Of a DNA stretch of 64,000 nucleotides, positions 23,769 through 35,585 are shown piece by piece. The stretch comes from Monodelphis domestica (Eukaryota > Chordata > Mammalia > Didelphimorphia > Didelphidae), in NCBI RefSeq assembly GCF_027887165.1, contig NC_077227.1, positions 74,280,305 to 74,344,304 on the forward strand. The letters are read 5' to 3'. The notes below the pieces were generated by a model, which saw only the letters and a program-made list of their open reading frames with translations, was not told the DNA's origin and searched no databases. The translations under genes were made by a program, and so were the position numbers. Each line of letters begins with the position of its first letter. The first letter of the stretch is position 1.

Positions 23769-24880
23769 TTTTGGATCACATGACCAACAAAATGGAGGAC
23801 TAGACATTTTCTCTAATTCTCATGACCTCTCAAATCTCTATAAAATAGGCATTATGCACCAGGTATGAAGCAATTTCAGCTGTCTCCACTATCTAGGACA
23901 CCCAAAACTCAAAGTAAAAACAAGGTAACAACAGAGAGAGCTAATATTTTCTTATCCTTAACATGCTCCTGGAAGCACCCCTCCTTCAGCAGTCACCATG
24001 ATTCCTACAGCAGGGCTTGACAAGTTGATCCACCCACTTGGAATGAAACTCAGTTTAACACCTCATCCCTCCATCTTCCACCCATTGCTATAGAATACAA
24101 ACTCCAAAGAGCAGAAATTTGCTCAGTCTGTGAGAGCACTCTGGGCCACTGGAATGAAGAACTGAAGAACAGGGGTTACAGGACAGAACATATGTTCTTT
24201 CCACCCAGAAGTCATTTGGAGCAGAGATGAAGGCCAGTAAACCTTGACTTGTCTGGTGTGGAACACTTTGAGATCCAGCCCTCAGAGAAATAGCTATCAA
24301 AAGGGAGGGAGCCAGAACATGAGCAATCAGAAAAAAATGTTTAAAAAAGAAAGAAATTACCAATGATCTCAGGAGGAAGAAAACTAAAAAGCAAATCAGC
24401 CAACAAGTAGAAGGAAATAAGATCTCCATATCAAATAAAAGGCTTTGGGCATTTATGAATAAGTATTATAAGACAAAGGGAAGCAAATTAACACCTGATA
24501 AGATAGAGGACTCTGAATCTGTGAATTCTGAAGAAAGTACAGAATCATTGGTGCTTCTTAATTGTTTAAAAGAAAAATAATGACAAATAATGCTATCCAC
24601 CTCCAGAGAAAGAACTGTTGGAGTCAGAATTCAGATGAAAGCATAGGATTTTTCAATTGTTTATTTGGGTTTACATTTTGTGGTCTTGGTTTTATAAGAT
24701 TACTCACTTAAAAAATCTGAACAATATGGAAATATATTTTGCATGGTAATACATGTATAACCTAAGTGGAATTGCCTGCCAACACCCAGAGGAGACTGGG
24801 AAGGGATGGAAGAAGATAAGTTCAATCATATAACTTAGGAAAACTTGTGTGAAAATGTTATTACATGTAATTGGTGGTAT
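23769..24880 (+). mobile_element. L1 LINE, 5' and 3' ends joined with internal loss
   Basis: The left part has CATGACCAACAAAATGGAGG (L1 5' leader type) and A-rich ORF1-like sequence near 24330-24420; the right part from about 24575 is the L1 3' end (CTATCCACCTCCAGAGAAAG, CAATATGGAAATATATTTTGC). ORF2 is missing, so a deletion or recombination is inferred. Confidence 0.55.
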
Positions 24881-25394
24881 ATATGTAAGGAGAAATAAGA
24901 AACATTCCAACACGAACAGAAAAATATTCTAAAATTTTATAGTGGTCAAAAGTGATATGTTACCCGTTTTTTGACAGGTCATGATGACCTGTCAGATAAT
25001 TTATAGAGAAGACTCTTACATGAAGTATGAGGTTAGATGAAATGATCTCTAAGGTCCCTTATAGTTTATAGATGTTATTATTTGACTATGGTATCACCAA
25101 GATTGTACACTATGACCAGATTGGATTTATCCTAAGAATACAGAGTGGTTAAGTATTGGAACAACTATAAACATAATTGACCATATTAATAACATTAATA
25201 ACATATAATAAATTATATCAATAGTCACAGAGAAAGATTTTGACAAGATATAACACTCATTCCTGATTAAAGAAATAACATTAGAAAGCATAGGAATAAT
25301 CAGATCTTTCCTTAATATGATAATTCTCTATCTAAAGGCAGAATTATCTATAATATAGATAGAGATATTTCAAATAAAATCGAGAGTAAAGATG

Positions 25395-25540
25395 TCCACT
25401 ATTGTAAGAATAATTGTAGCCAAAGTATATATAACACTTACTATGTACTAGGCACTTGTGCTAAGTATTTTACAATCATCATCTCATTTGATCCTCAAGA
25501 CAATCTTGGGAGGTAGCGTTATCTATAGCACTAAGACAAG
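25395..25540 (+). repeat. MIR inserted in L1
   Basis: ACACTTACTATGTACTAGGCAC, GCTAAGTATTTTACAATCATC, TCATTTGATCCTCAAGACAATC. Confidence 0.8.
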
Positions 25541-26154
25541 TCAATGAAGAGGGGGAAAGCATAGACAAAGAGCAAACAAAATTACCACTTTCTTAAATGG
25601 TATGATGGTTAATTTAGAGAACCCTAGAGAGTCAACTAAAAAACTAACTGAAATGAGTAATAACTTCATCAAAGTTACAAGAAACTAAGTCACCAGCATT
25701 TTTACATGTTACTTCCCACTCAAAAATCTTTTTAAGATGAGATAGAAAGAAAAATTTCATTTAAAATAACTAGGAAATTGGGGGGGGGGTCGTTTTAGTA
25801 AGATGCACAGAAGAACTACATGAACACAGTTACAAAACTCTCTTTAAACGAATTAAACATCTAAATAATTGGAGAAATTTTTATTGTTCATCGGTAGGTG
25901 AAGACAAGATAATAAAAATTATAGTTCTATATAAATTAATCTTTTTATTTAGTGCCATACCAATCAAACTACCAAAGGATTACTTTGTAGAGCTAGGAAA
26001 AAATTATAAAATTCATCTGAACAAAAAAATTTTTTTCAAGAATATTAAGGGGATTAAGGAAAACATAGGAAGGAAAAGGACCTAACAGTGACAGATCTCA
26101 AACTATATGACAAAATAGTAATCAAAGCAATTTGGAACTGGTTAAGAAGTAGAA

Positions 26155-27286
26155 TTTGGTGTAGCATGCTGTGAGGCTGTGATGGACCTAGACCTGGGCG
26201 TCTACATCAAAGACCGACTGGATGGCTCACTATTCGACCTTCTCTGCCTGACTGCAAAAACAAAGACAACAGAGAGACTCATCCTGGAAGCTCTCTTTGC
26301 AGATGACTGTGCTCTCATGGCCCACCAAGAAAATCATCTCCAAACCATTGTGGACAGGTTCTCCACTGCAACAAAACTGTTTGGCCTGACTATCAGCCTC
26401 AGCAAAACAGAGGTCCTGTTCCAACCTGCACCAGGGAGGTCAACTAACCAGCCGCGCATTACAATCGACAGCACACAGCTTTCTAATGTCAACACCTTCA
26501 AGTACCTGGGCAGCACCATCGCCAACGACGGGTCCCTAGACCACGAGATCAATGCCAGGATCCAAAAGGCCAGCCAGGCACTCGGGCGGCTGCGCTCCAA
26601 AGTCCTCCAACACAGCGGTGTAAGCACTGCGACGAAGCTCAAAGTGTACAACGCAGTGGTCCTCAGCTCAGCTGTGAGACATGGACACTGTACCGGAAGC
26701 ACATGAAACAGCTGGAGCAATTCCACCAACGCTCTCTCTGGTCAATCATGAGGATCCGATGGCAGGACTGAATCACCAACCAGGAAGTCCTCGACAGAGC
26801 CAACTCCACCAGCATCGAAGTCCTGGTCCTCAAAACCCAGCTATGATGGTCTGGACACGTCATCCGCATGGACCCACAGCGAATACCAAGACAGGTGTTC
26901 TATGGTGAACTGTCAGCTGGACTCAGGAAACAAGGCCGGCCAAAGAAAAGATTCAAGGATCAGCTAAAGTCAAACCTGAAGTGGGCTGGCATTACACTGA
27001 AGCAACTAGAACTCGCTGCCTCTGACAGAAGCAGCTGGGGAACCCACATTAACCATGCCGCCACCACCTTTGAAGATGAGCGACGTCGACGTCTTGCCGC
27101 TGCGCGTGAACGCCGACACCAGGCCACAACCGCACCTCCTGTAACAACTGGAGTCCCAGCCCCATGTGCCACACACTGTGCGCCTTAGCCTTTGGACTCC
27201 AAAGCCACATGAGGGTACATCAATAGATGGTAATGCACAAAGACAATCATCATTCTTGGTCACCGAGAGACTACTACTACTACTAC
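26155..27286 (+). mobile_element. Non-LTR retrotransposon (RTE-like) 3' part: reverse transcriptase end plus C2H2 zinc finger
   Basis: Flanked by a 12-bp target duplication with one mismatch, TAAGAAGTAGAA at 26143-26154 and TAAGAAATAGAA at 27287-27298, inside an L1. The frame from 26182 is open to 26706 and carries the RT catalytic block ALFADDCALMAH (FADD at 26296-26307), KLFGLTISLSKTEVLFQ and FKYLGSTI. The frame shifts near 26670; the next frame shows LWSIMRIRWQD, WSGHVIRMD, VFYGELSAGLRKQGRPKKR and ASDRSSW, with TGA codons inside it at 26769 and 26844. The end encodes PCATHC and, after a further shift, AFGLQSHMRVH, together a C2H2 finger. It ends in a (TAC)n tail. Many CpG sites are kept, so insertion is recent relative to the AT-rich L1 around it. 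Clade is inferred from memory. Confidence 0.85.
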
Positions 27287-27892
27287 TAAGAAATAGAAAG
27301 GCTAATTGATATGACAGATTCAGTACAGAATATACAGAATCAAATGAGCATAGTAGCCTAGTGTTCAATAAATGCAAACATGAGGGGATAACTCACTGTC
27401 AAAAACTGTTGAAAAAACTGGAAAATAGTCTGATAGAAACTAGATATAAACCAGTATCTCACACTATATACCAAGAAAAGCTCCAAATGAGTACATGATT
27501 TAAATAGGTGACATCATAAACAAATTAGAGAAACAAAGAAGAAATCACCTGTTGGCTCTAATAATAGGGGAAGTGTTCGTGATCAAACAAGAGAAAAGTT
27601 CATAAGAGATAAAATGGACAATTTTGATTTCATTAAATTTTAAAATTTTTGCATGCAAAAAAGTAGTTAAAATTAAAAGAAAAACATATGTGAGGAAAAT
27701 CTTTGCAGCAATGATTTTTCCTATAAAAGTCTCATTTCTAATATGTATACATAGAACTGATTCAAATTTTTTATTTTTAATTCAATTTTATATTATTTTC
27801 ATTTCTGAATTATCTCCCTCTCCTCACTCACTCATTGAGAATGCAAAAATAACAAAACTCATTACACATTTGTATTAATGAAAAATAAATTC

Positions 27893-28041
27893 CTGGGGGC
27901 AGCTTGGTGGCTCAGTGGATAAATCACCAGTCCTGGAGTTGGGAGAACCTGGATTTTAAAACTGGCTTCATACACTTCCTAGATGTGTGACCCTGGGCAA
28001 GTCTCTTAACCCCATTTGCCCAGCAAAACATTCCTGTATTA
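27893..28041 (+). repeat. Marsupial SINE (GGTGGCTC type)
   Basis: GGGGGCAGCTTGGTGGCTCA, CAGTCCTGGAGTTGGGAGAA, GTGTGACCCTGGGCAAGTCT, CTTAACCCCATTTGCCCAGC. Its 3' end runs straight into the GACA/GAAA/GGAA microsatellite. Confidence 0.9.
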
Positions 28042-28832
<791 letters not shown>

Positions 28833-29340
28833 CATAAACAAAGAGGCAGTCTAAGTAATATGATGTGGTATCTTTGAATTGGAACTTATTCACATTTATA
28901 AGAATAAATACTATCCTTCAATTGATAAATGGTCAAGAGTATTAACAGGCCATTTTCAAAGGAAGAAATCCAAGTTATCATTAGCAATATGAACAAAATA
29001 CTCCAAATTACTAATAATTAGAGAAATTCAGATTAAACAACTCTTCAAATTAAACCACCTTACAGTCTTCAGTTGGCAACGTTGATATTTTTAAAAAATG
29101 GAAAATGCTAAATGCTGGAGGGGCTATGGGGAAACATACTGTTGGTAAAGCTGTGAACTGGTCCAGCCATTCTAGAAAGCAATTTGGATTCTCAAAAAGC
29201 TATTAAATTATGCTTGCCTTATAATGCTGGGATACCAATACTAGATTTAAAACAACAAAATGAGATCAAAGAAGGGAAAATAACTCATATGTACAAAAAT
29301 ATTTATGTTTATAAAACCATATATTTATAAACATATTTAT

Positions 29341-29420
29341 TTTGTAAGCTCCTTGAATTTCGTATCCCCAGTGCTTAGCACAGCCTGGAATGTAGGACAC
29401 TTAACAAATATTTACCAATA
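29341..29420 (+). repeat. L2/MIR-type 3' tail inserted in L1
   Basis: TTGTAAGCTCCTTGAATTTCG, ATCCCCAGTGCTTAGCACAG, GGACACTTAACAAATATTTAC. Confidence 0.75.
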
Positions 29421-29994
29421 GCAGCTCTACAGGAATAAAGAATTGGAAATTGCCAGTTGATTGGGAATGGCTTAAGTATAATATATGACTGTGAAGGAAT
29501 TTGATAAGAAATGATGAAGGGGATGGCTTCAGAGAAACCTACAAAAACATATGAACTGATGAAAACTGAAGTGAGCAGGACTGTGAGAACAATTTGTACA
29601 ATAACAACAATTTCGTAAAGACAATCACCTTTGAAAGGTATTAGAAACTGATCAACACAATGACCAGCTACAAAGCTAAGGGGCTCATAATGAAACAAGG
29701 CTATCCATCTCTCTACAGAAAGGTGATGGACTTGGAAGTACAGATTAAGAAATTGGGGAGGGGGAGTAGAGAAAAGACATTATCAGTCTGAGATTTATTG
29801 TATTTGACAATGCATGTTTGTAACAGATAATTTTATTTTTCTTGATTTCTCTAAGTGGGGTAGTAAGAGGAGGTGGGAGAGAGAGAAGGCAGCTTTTCAT
29901 TTAACAAAATAAATTTTAATTTTAAAAGACCCAATTATATTAATTGATAAAGATGAAGATAAAGATAATGGTAGATATGATTCACCAATCACCT

Positions 29995-30160
29995 ATAAGC
30001 ACACAAAGAACATCTGTGTATGTCTAGACCTTTCAGAGATTCAAGGGAAAAAGAAATTATCTCTGTCTTCAAGACACTCAAAATTTGCTTTAGGAAAGCA
30101 GGACATAAACAAAAAAATTGCCAGACAACATATAATACAGAGGGTAATTAGGTATTAATT
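29995..30160 (+). repeat. Ancient mammalian repeat (weak)
   Basis: ATTATCTCTGTCTTCAAGACAC and GGAAAGCAGGACATAAACAAA recall the repeat at 34060; very diverged. Confidence 0.4.
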
Positions 30161-30289
30161 ATAAGACTTTAGCTCTTCATGTTTAAGGAAATTAACTGTC
30201 TGTGAAAGCCTTATCCCAGCCTTAGGATCCAGAAGTACTAGGTGTAGTTGTTAGAAGTGATAATTTGTACTGAGCCGCCTGCCTCTTGG

Positions 30290-30480
30290 CAAGTAACATT
30301 ACCTTCAGGTAACAAATATTAATTTGTTGTTAAATTGAATATTTTGTTATTTCCATTTTGTGGTTAAGGTGATCCAGGCTCAAGAGGAGCTCTTACTTAG
30401 TCAAGGTCACAGAGCTAGTCAGTGCAGTCAGGTCTGGCTCCTAGTATAGTGCTTTTTGTTCACATTGCCCTTCTAGGACA
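30290..30480 (+). repeat. MIR
   Basis: TTATTTCCATTTTGTGGTTAAG, AGTCAAGGTCACAGAGCTAG and CAGTCAGGTCTGGCTCCTAG. Confidence 0.65.
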
Positions 30481-30587
30481 GGCAAGTGCCAAAGAGGAAA
30501 ATGCTGCAAAGTGCCAAGCAGGCTGCCAGCTACAGAAGTAGAGGAGGTCTTCTTTTCCAGGTTCCTGCACTTAGGATATTAGAATGG

Positions 30588-30608
30588 TTCAGCACCAAGA
30601 AGGGGGGC
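30588..30608 (+). promoter_or_regulatory. Possible RE1/NRSE-like half site
   Basis: TTCAGCACC is a perfect left half of the REST/NRSF motif, but the right half (GAAGGGGGGC against GGACAGCGCC) matches at only about half of its positions. It lies 5 kb upstream of VAChT. The mammalian cholinergic locus is known to have an RE1 upstream; whether this is it is uncertain. Confidence 0.2.
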
Positions 30609-30874
30609 TGTTGCTGTCTTTTCCCCTAATTCACTGCTTTCCATCACTTCATCCCCAGTGCGTCTCTCAGGCTAGGGCTGGGAGCCAACTTTCCAATGAC
30701 CTCACTGTTGCTGGCTACCCAGGCAAGTGCACAGAATAACAATATCCATATCACCAGAAAGTTCCACCTTGCCAACTGTTCTTTCTTTCCCAGGGCAGGG
30801 GCTTATGGGCTTGGAAATGAGGGTCCTTACTCTGAGTCCCTGGTTTATTTCCTTTACCAAGGAAGTAAAGCAAG

Positions 30875-31090
30875 GTGGTAGCAAGATGAGTATTGGACTT
30901 AGAGAGAGGAAGACCTGAATTCAAATTCTACCTGAAATGCTCACTAGATCTCTGATCTGGGCAAGCTATTTAACCCATCTCAGAGTCAGTTTCTTCATCT
31001 GTAAAATGGAGATAACAACTATTATGAGGAATAAGTGAGATAGCACATAGAAAGTGTTGTGTAATTGATAGCTATAATTATTGTGGAGTT
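30875..31090 (+). repeat. Marsupial tRNA-type / CORE SINE
   Basis: GGAAGACCTGAATTCAAATTC, TTTCTTCATCTGTAAAATGG and ATAGCACATAGAAAGTGTTG. Confidence 0.8.
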
Positions 31091-31277
31091 TTAGCTGCTC
31101 TGTACCTTTTCATTAAAATTGAGAGCACTGATTCCTAGTATCTATTGGTGTTTCAAACTCCTCTGGCTGAGGAAGGGGGAAAAAATGAATCTCACGTGCA
31201 AAAACAAGTTTCCCTAAAAAGCCCTTCTTTTCCTAAGAAGAACTTCTAGTAAAAACAGTTTGGTATATCAGGGTCAG

Positions 31278-31462
31278 TTTTTAAACTCTTACCTTCTGTC
31301 TTAAAATCATATTAGTTCCAAGTCAGAAGAGTGGTAAGGACTAGGCAATAGGGGTTAAGTGACTTGCCCAAGGTCATACAACTAGGAAGTGTCTGAGGTC
31401 AGATTTTAACCTAGGACCTCTGGGCCTGGCTCTCAATCCACTGAGCCCCTCAGCTGCCCACA
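31278..31462 (-). repeat. Marsupial SINE (GGTGGCTC type), reversed
   Basis: AAACTCTTACCTTCTGTCTT, AGTGACTTGCCCAAGGTCAT and CAATCCACTGAGCCCCTCAGCTGCC. Confidence 0.9.
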
Positions 31463-31494
31463 GCAAGAACTTTCTAATGTCTGATAAAACAGTT

Positions 31495-31920
31495 ATAGAA
31501 TCACTGGATTTTCCAACTAAAAGGGGCCTTAGGGCTCATCTAGCCAAGTGTCTTAAAAAAAATCCACGACCTATGGAACACTTACCCACTTAGCTCTACT
31601 TGAAGTGTCATGGGGAATCTAACAACTTAGAAAACCTTCCTGCCTCACAGGATTGTTGTGAGCAAAGCAATTTGGAAACTTTCAAGTGCTGTCTAAAAGT
31701 GAGTTTGTTACTATTATTAGACACTGCCTTTGCTTCCAAGGAATTTACAGAATTCTAGGAGAAACAAAATTAAGAGGGATCAAAACTCTGCTACTTTACT
31801 ACCTGTGTGATCTGTGTTTATTGACTCAATTTCTCTGTGACTCAGTTGCCTCATCTGCAGAATGGGGAGGAGTTAGAAAAGGTCCTCACTAGTCCTAGAT
31901 CCCATGAAATTGGGCCTCTA
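31495..31920 (+). repeat. Cluster of MIR/CORE-SINE fragments
   Basis: AAAAGGGGCCTTAGGGCTCATC (about 31520), CTCACAGGATTGTTGTGAGCA (about 31646) and CTCATCTGCAGAATGGGGAGG (about 31850). Confidence 0.65.
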
Positions 31921-32004
31921 CTAGTTTTGTGTCTGTGAACAGTGAACAAAGAAAATGTCTTCCTTTCTTCCTTTAACAAAAAAGGATAAGAAGCACTTTT
32001 TTAT

Positions 32005-32222
32005 CTGGGCATATGATTTGGAGTTTTTGGTTTTATGGGACTGTTCACTTGCAAAAATGAATGATATAGAAATATGTTTTAAGTGATAATACATGTTGTT
32101 TGTCAACTCCGAGAGGGTAGGAGGAAAGAGGGAAGGGAGACAACATGAATCATGTGATTTTGGAAAACTTATGTGTAAAATTGTTATTGGGAGAAAATGA
32201 AGTTAATTTTTTAATAAAAGGA
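32005..32222 (+). mobile_element. L1 3' end fragment
   Basis: GGCATATGATTTGGAGTTTTTG, AAATGAATGATATAGAAATATG, CATGAATCATGTGATTTTGG and an A-rich end; same tail type as 47720 and 54360. Confidence 0.8.
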
Positions 32223-32239
32223 AAAAGAATTGACAAAGA

Positions 32240-32335
32240 TAGGAAAGGATAAAAATGTCACTCATGGCTGTGAATATCAAATGAGATAATACATGTAAGT
32301 GCTTCACAGTCTTTAACATGCCAGCTATTATTTCT
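32240..32335 (+). repeat. MIR tail fragment
   Basis: AATATCAAATGAGATAATACATG and AAGTGCTTCACAGTCTTTAA. Confidence 0.6.
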
Positions 32336-32384
32336 CTATGGCATGTCAAATAAGAAGCAGGTCTTGAGAGTCAGGGATTAAGTT

Positions 32385-32985
32385 CTGTGTTCATGTCCTG
32401 CCTCTCCCTCTGAGAATTCCCATTTTCCTTCAACATTTAGCTGGAGACACCAGCTGTGTCTCCATAATTCTAGTCTCCCATCTCTTCATTTGCACTGCTT
32501 AGCTCTCATGCCTAGAATGCTCTCCCTCTCCTTCGCTAACTTGCTTCCTTCTAGTCTAAATTAAAATCCCAGCCTTTAGCAGGAGGTCCTTCCAGGTCTG
32601 CCCCTTTCCTTCCCCTTACTTTCCCCTGCATCTCCATCCATAGTGGATATAGATTTAGATCTTGTAGGTAGTGTTTCGCTGTCTTCCTATGTGGTCTTCC
32701 CCAATAGAATATGAATTCCATGAAGGCAGGCAGGAAGTGTGCTCTCACTGTTTTTGTAGATGGGGGACTCAGCCATAGTAAGAAATATTTAAGAAATGGT
32801 GCCTAAAGTGAGACTTCCTAATAGCCATCCCACCCAGAGCCTCTCTCCCTCTCCCCACATCTGCTTCCCCCCCCCCCCCCATATTGTAAGCTCCTCCAGG
32901 GCAGGGACTTGATTCACTTTTGTCTTTGTATGCCCTGTGCTTAGCACAGTGCCTGGCACACAGTAGTGGATCAATAATATATGTC
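32385..32985 (+). mobile_element. L2 LINE 3' region
   Basis: CATGCCTAGAATGCTCTCCC, AAATCCCAGCCTTTAGCAGG and AGGTCCTTCCAGGTCTGCCCC give L2 3' UTR order; a terminal unit (about 32880-32985) has TGTAAGCTCCTCCAGGGCAGG and CTTAGCACAGTGCCTGGCAC. A C run lies at 32869-32880. Confidence 0.75.
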
Positions 32986-33004
32986 CACTCTGTGACGACA
33001 GGCA

Positions 33005-33115
33005 AGACACAACCTCTTGGTACAGCAGGCAATTCGAAGACTAAAATTACAGACGAGTTGTTGATCTACATCAGTGGAGGAAGTTTCCATGCTGGGAACT
33101 CCCCCAAAGATTTGG
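33005..33115 (+). repeat. 3' part of long-tail marsupial SINE
   Basis: AGACGAGTTGTTGATCTACA and TGGAGGAAGTTTCCATGCTGG correspond to the tail of the SINE at 8515. Confidence 0.6.
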
Positions 33116-34058
33116 ACTCGAAACCCTCCCCGCCCCCAGTTGTTCCCATATTATGCCAAGTGAGTAGTGTGAGCAGTGAGTGGAAGGGGGATGGGGTTAG
33201 AGGACAGAGAAAGCTTCACACACAGAAGTACCACGTGAGAGCTTTCTGAAACGAAGACTTGAAACGAATCCGGAGCAGTGCTTTCCTCAGACCCCGGAAC
33301 ATTTTTCTAGGAAGTTTAGGTGATCAGTTCTCGAGAGGGTTCGTTTTGATGCCCTGGAGAGGTGCCGGTGTCCTGGAGACCCAGCCTATCTCAGCCTTCA
33401 CTCCTTCCACCCTCGCTCGATCTATGGGACACCTGAGATGTCGTCACTCCGCCCTGGTCCTCGGGCCGGGCCGAGAGAACGGGGGTGGGGAAGTTTGAAT
33501 GGAAAGGAGGAAGGTCCGATGGAAAGGGGGTCTGGGGGGTGCCCGGTTCAGGCCCAGTTACAGGAGGAGAGGGCTGGCTGGGGACGATCCGTAGACCAAA
33601 CACACACGAAGCCCAAAGAAGCCCTCGGACTTCGCTTATACCCTCAGCTGCTTCGGCCTGTTTTTCTCGGTTCCTAGTCCAGTTGTCTGGGTTAGGGTGT
33701 AGGGTACAGGCTGAATTCAGCAACGACTGTGGGCTAGGGCCACCGCTTCCCCTCCACCTGCTCTTCATTCTTTTTCTCTGCGGTGATGGACGACCATACG
33801 GACAAAAAACACTGCCAGGGATCCCTAGGGAGGAGCTCCCAGGGGAATCTGTGCAGGTGTCTGGGGTATGACACTGTGAGACCTCTCCAAACCGCCCCGC
33901 CCCCAACCCGTTTATCCAGTTAACTAACCTCTAAGGACCTGCATTACTTCACTAGCAGCATCCGCAACCAAACCCCCCCCCCGGCCCCCAGTGGACAGGA
34001 AGAAAACGGGAAGCTGCAGACCCCTATGTTTTCAGTTCACTCAGTGGGGGGGCTAGGC
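33116..34058. other. GC-richer single-copy sequence upstream of the cholinergic promoter
   Basis: Repeat-free, with scattered CpG. Open frames on both strands (for example 33391-33906 minus, 33485-33871 plus) overlap each other and show no family motif. By position it may contain upstream R-exon or enhancer sequence; nothing specific was identified. Confidence 0.5.
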
Positions 34059-34059
34059 T

Positions 34060-34260
34060 TACCATCAGTCAGTCAGTCAACAAGCATTTATTAAGTAAGC
34101 TTTGCTTACTTAAGTGCCAGGCACTGTGGGAGGGCTGGGCTCACAAAAGCAAAAACAGGATGATTCTTGCCCTCAAGGAGCTCATATTCTGATGCATATT
34201 CTGACGATGTACAAATAATTATGTACATACTCTACATAATAAGTACATACCACATAATAT
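34060..34260 (+). repeat. Ancient mammalian repeat, best copy in the window
   Basis: CAACAAGCATTTATTAAGTAAG, TAAGTGCCAGGCACTGTGGG and CTTGCCCTCAAGGAGCTCATA. Confidence 0.75.
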
Positions 34261-34839
34261 AAGTATGTCTTACATATGTATATAGTGCATGCACACAGTG
34301 GCATTGGAAGGTCGTTTTAGAGAGAAGGCACAAGCATTGGGTAGAGTGGGGGATAAGGACCAGGAAAGGTCCATACAGAAGGTGGGATTGGAGCCGAGTC
34401 TTGAAGACAGCCAAGAAAGCCAGGATTTTAAGAGTATGGAGAGCAGACTGTCATCAAGGCCAGTCAGGGCCAGGGGCCTGAGACCAAGAAGTCACTTTCT
34501 CTTCCAAAAGCCTCTCTACTGATCTCAGGTATCCAAGGTTGGCTCTTTTCTCTTCCTCTGTGAAGCTCTGAAGCCAGTCTAGAGCTCCTCCCTCACCTTC
34601 TTCTGGGGGAAGCAGAAAGAAGTCTGGACTCCCCCTTTCAAACAAATGCTTCCTTCCAGCCTTCGCTTCCATCCTGTCTTTCCCCCACCCCCAGCTTAAA
34701 ACCCCAAGGACAGGAGGAGGGGCCAGGACACAGGGCGGGGTGGGGGTAGGGGGAAGGGAGGTAGTGGAGGAAGGTTCCTCTCCTCTTGGTCCTCTATTGG
34801 TTCCAGCCCCTACATGTGCCCGCATTAGAATGAACAGAC

Positions 34840-35585
34840 GCAAGCAGACCCGGGCACCACTCTGGGGCCGGAACTCACCGCGTCACAGCCCCAAGTGGAA
34901 GCTAAAAAAAAGAGAGAGACACCAAGAGACAGAGGCAGAGATGGGGGAGGGGGGAGCAACGAGGAAAAGGGAGGGGGGAAAGGGGAGGGGGGAATTGCTA
35001 AGTGAGAGTTAAGAAACAAGAAGCATGCAACACGGTCTGTGCCCAGGGCAACAAAAGCCGGCTGAACGCTGCTGGGCTGAGGGCAGAGCGCACAGGGTCT
35101 CTGTCCCTGCCGGAGATGCGCCCGTGTCGGTAGAGCGCACAGGGGCCCCTGAGCCGCGGGGGCGGTGTCGGCACTGAGAGCCAAGCTCTGCGCTCTAGCC
35201 AAGGGGCTCTGTCCTGAGACGCCCCCCTCGCTCTGAGGGAGGGGGCCCGAGCTGAGGCGAGGCGAGTTGGACTGGAACATCTTTTCTTCGGGGTAGAGGC
35301 TTTGGGCGGCGCACCAAGAAAGCTGGGGTCGGTGCGCTCCCCGGGACTATCTGGACACCGCCCACCTAGGGGGCACAGAGCCCGCCCCAACCGCCGGCTG
35401 AGACTCGGAAGCTACAGCTTGGAGGAAAGCGGAACGGTCCAGCGGGGGAGGTCAGCGGGGGAGGCCAGCGGGGGTGCCAGGCCGGACGCCTCTGCCTCTG
35501 CTTCTGCCTCTCCCCATGCTCTGTGAGTCCCGGGCTCCTGGGAGCTGAAACATCTGAAAGGGCCTTCAGAGGGAGGAGGGGAAGG
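34840..35585 (+). promoter_or_regulatory. CpG-rich promoter / 5' leader region of the cholinergic locus
   Basis: The sequence turns sharply GC- and CpG-rich about 700 bp ahead of the VAChT start, against AT-rich flanks. No TATA box at a clear position was seen. In mammals this interval holds VAChT transcription starts and the noncoding R-type exon shared with CHAT. A good splice donor pattern, CT followed by GTGAGT, lies at 35523, only 63 bp ahead of the VAChT ATG, and is a candidate end of the R exon. A short upstream ORF of 10 codons plus stop (35516-35548, ATG in weak context) straddles that donor. The promoter role is inferred from composition and position. Confidence 0.55.

Noticed and set aside
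33714-33735. TTCAGCAACGACTGTGG as an RE1 site
   Set aside because: Left half has a mismatch and the GGACAG core of the right half is absent.
33391-33906. 171-codon minus-strand frame and overlapping plus-strand frames
   Set aside because: GC-richer DNA with few stops; overlapping frames on both strands, no motif, no initiation or splice context.
34825-35390. Minus-strand frames of 130-151 codons across the promoter region
   Set aside because: CpG-island sequence opposite to the gene, no homology seen.
35523-35585. A longer VAChT N-terminus beginning at 35523
   Set aside because: That position is GTG, not ATG. The family-like N-terminus and strong initiation context are at 35586.
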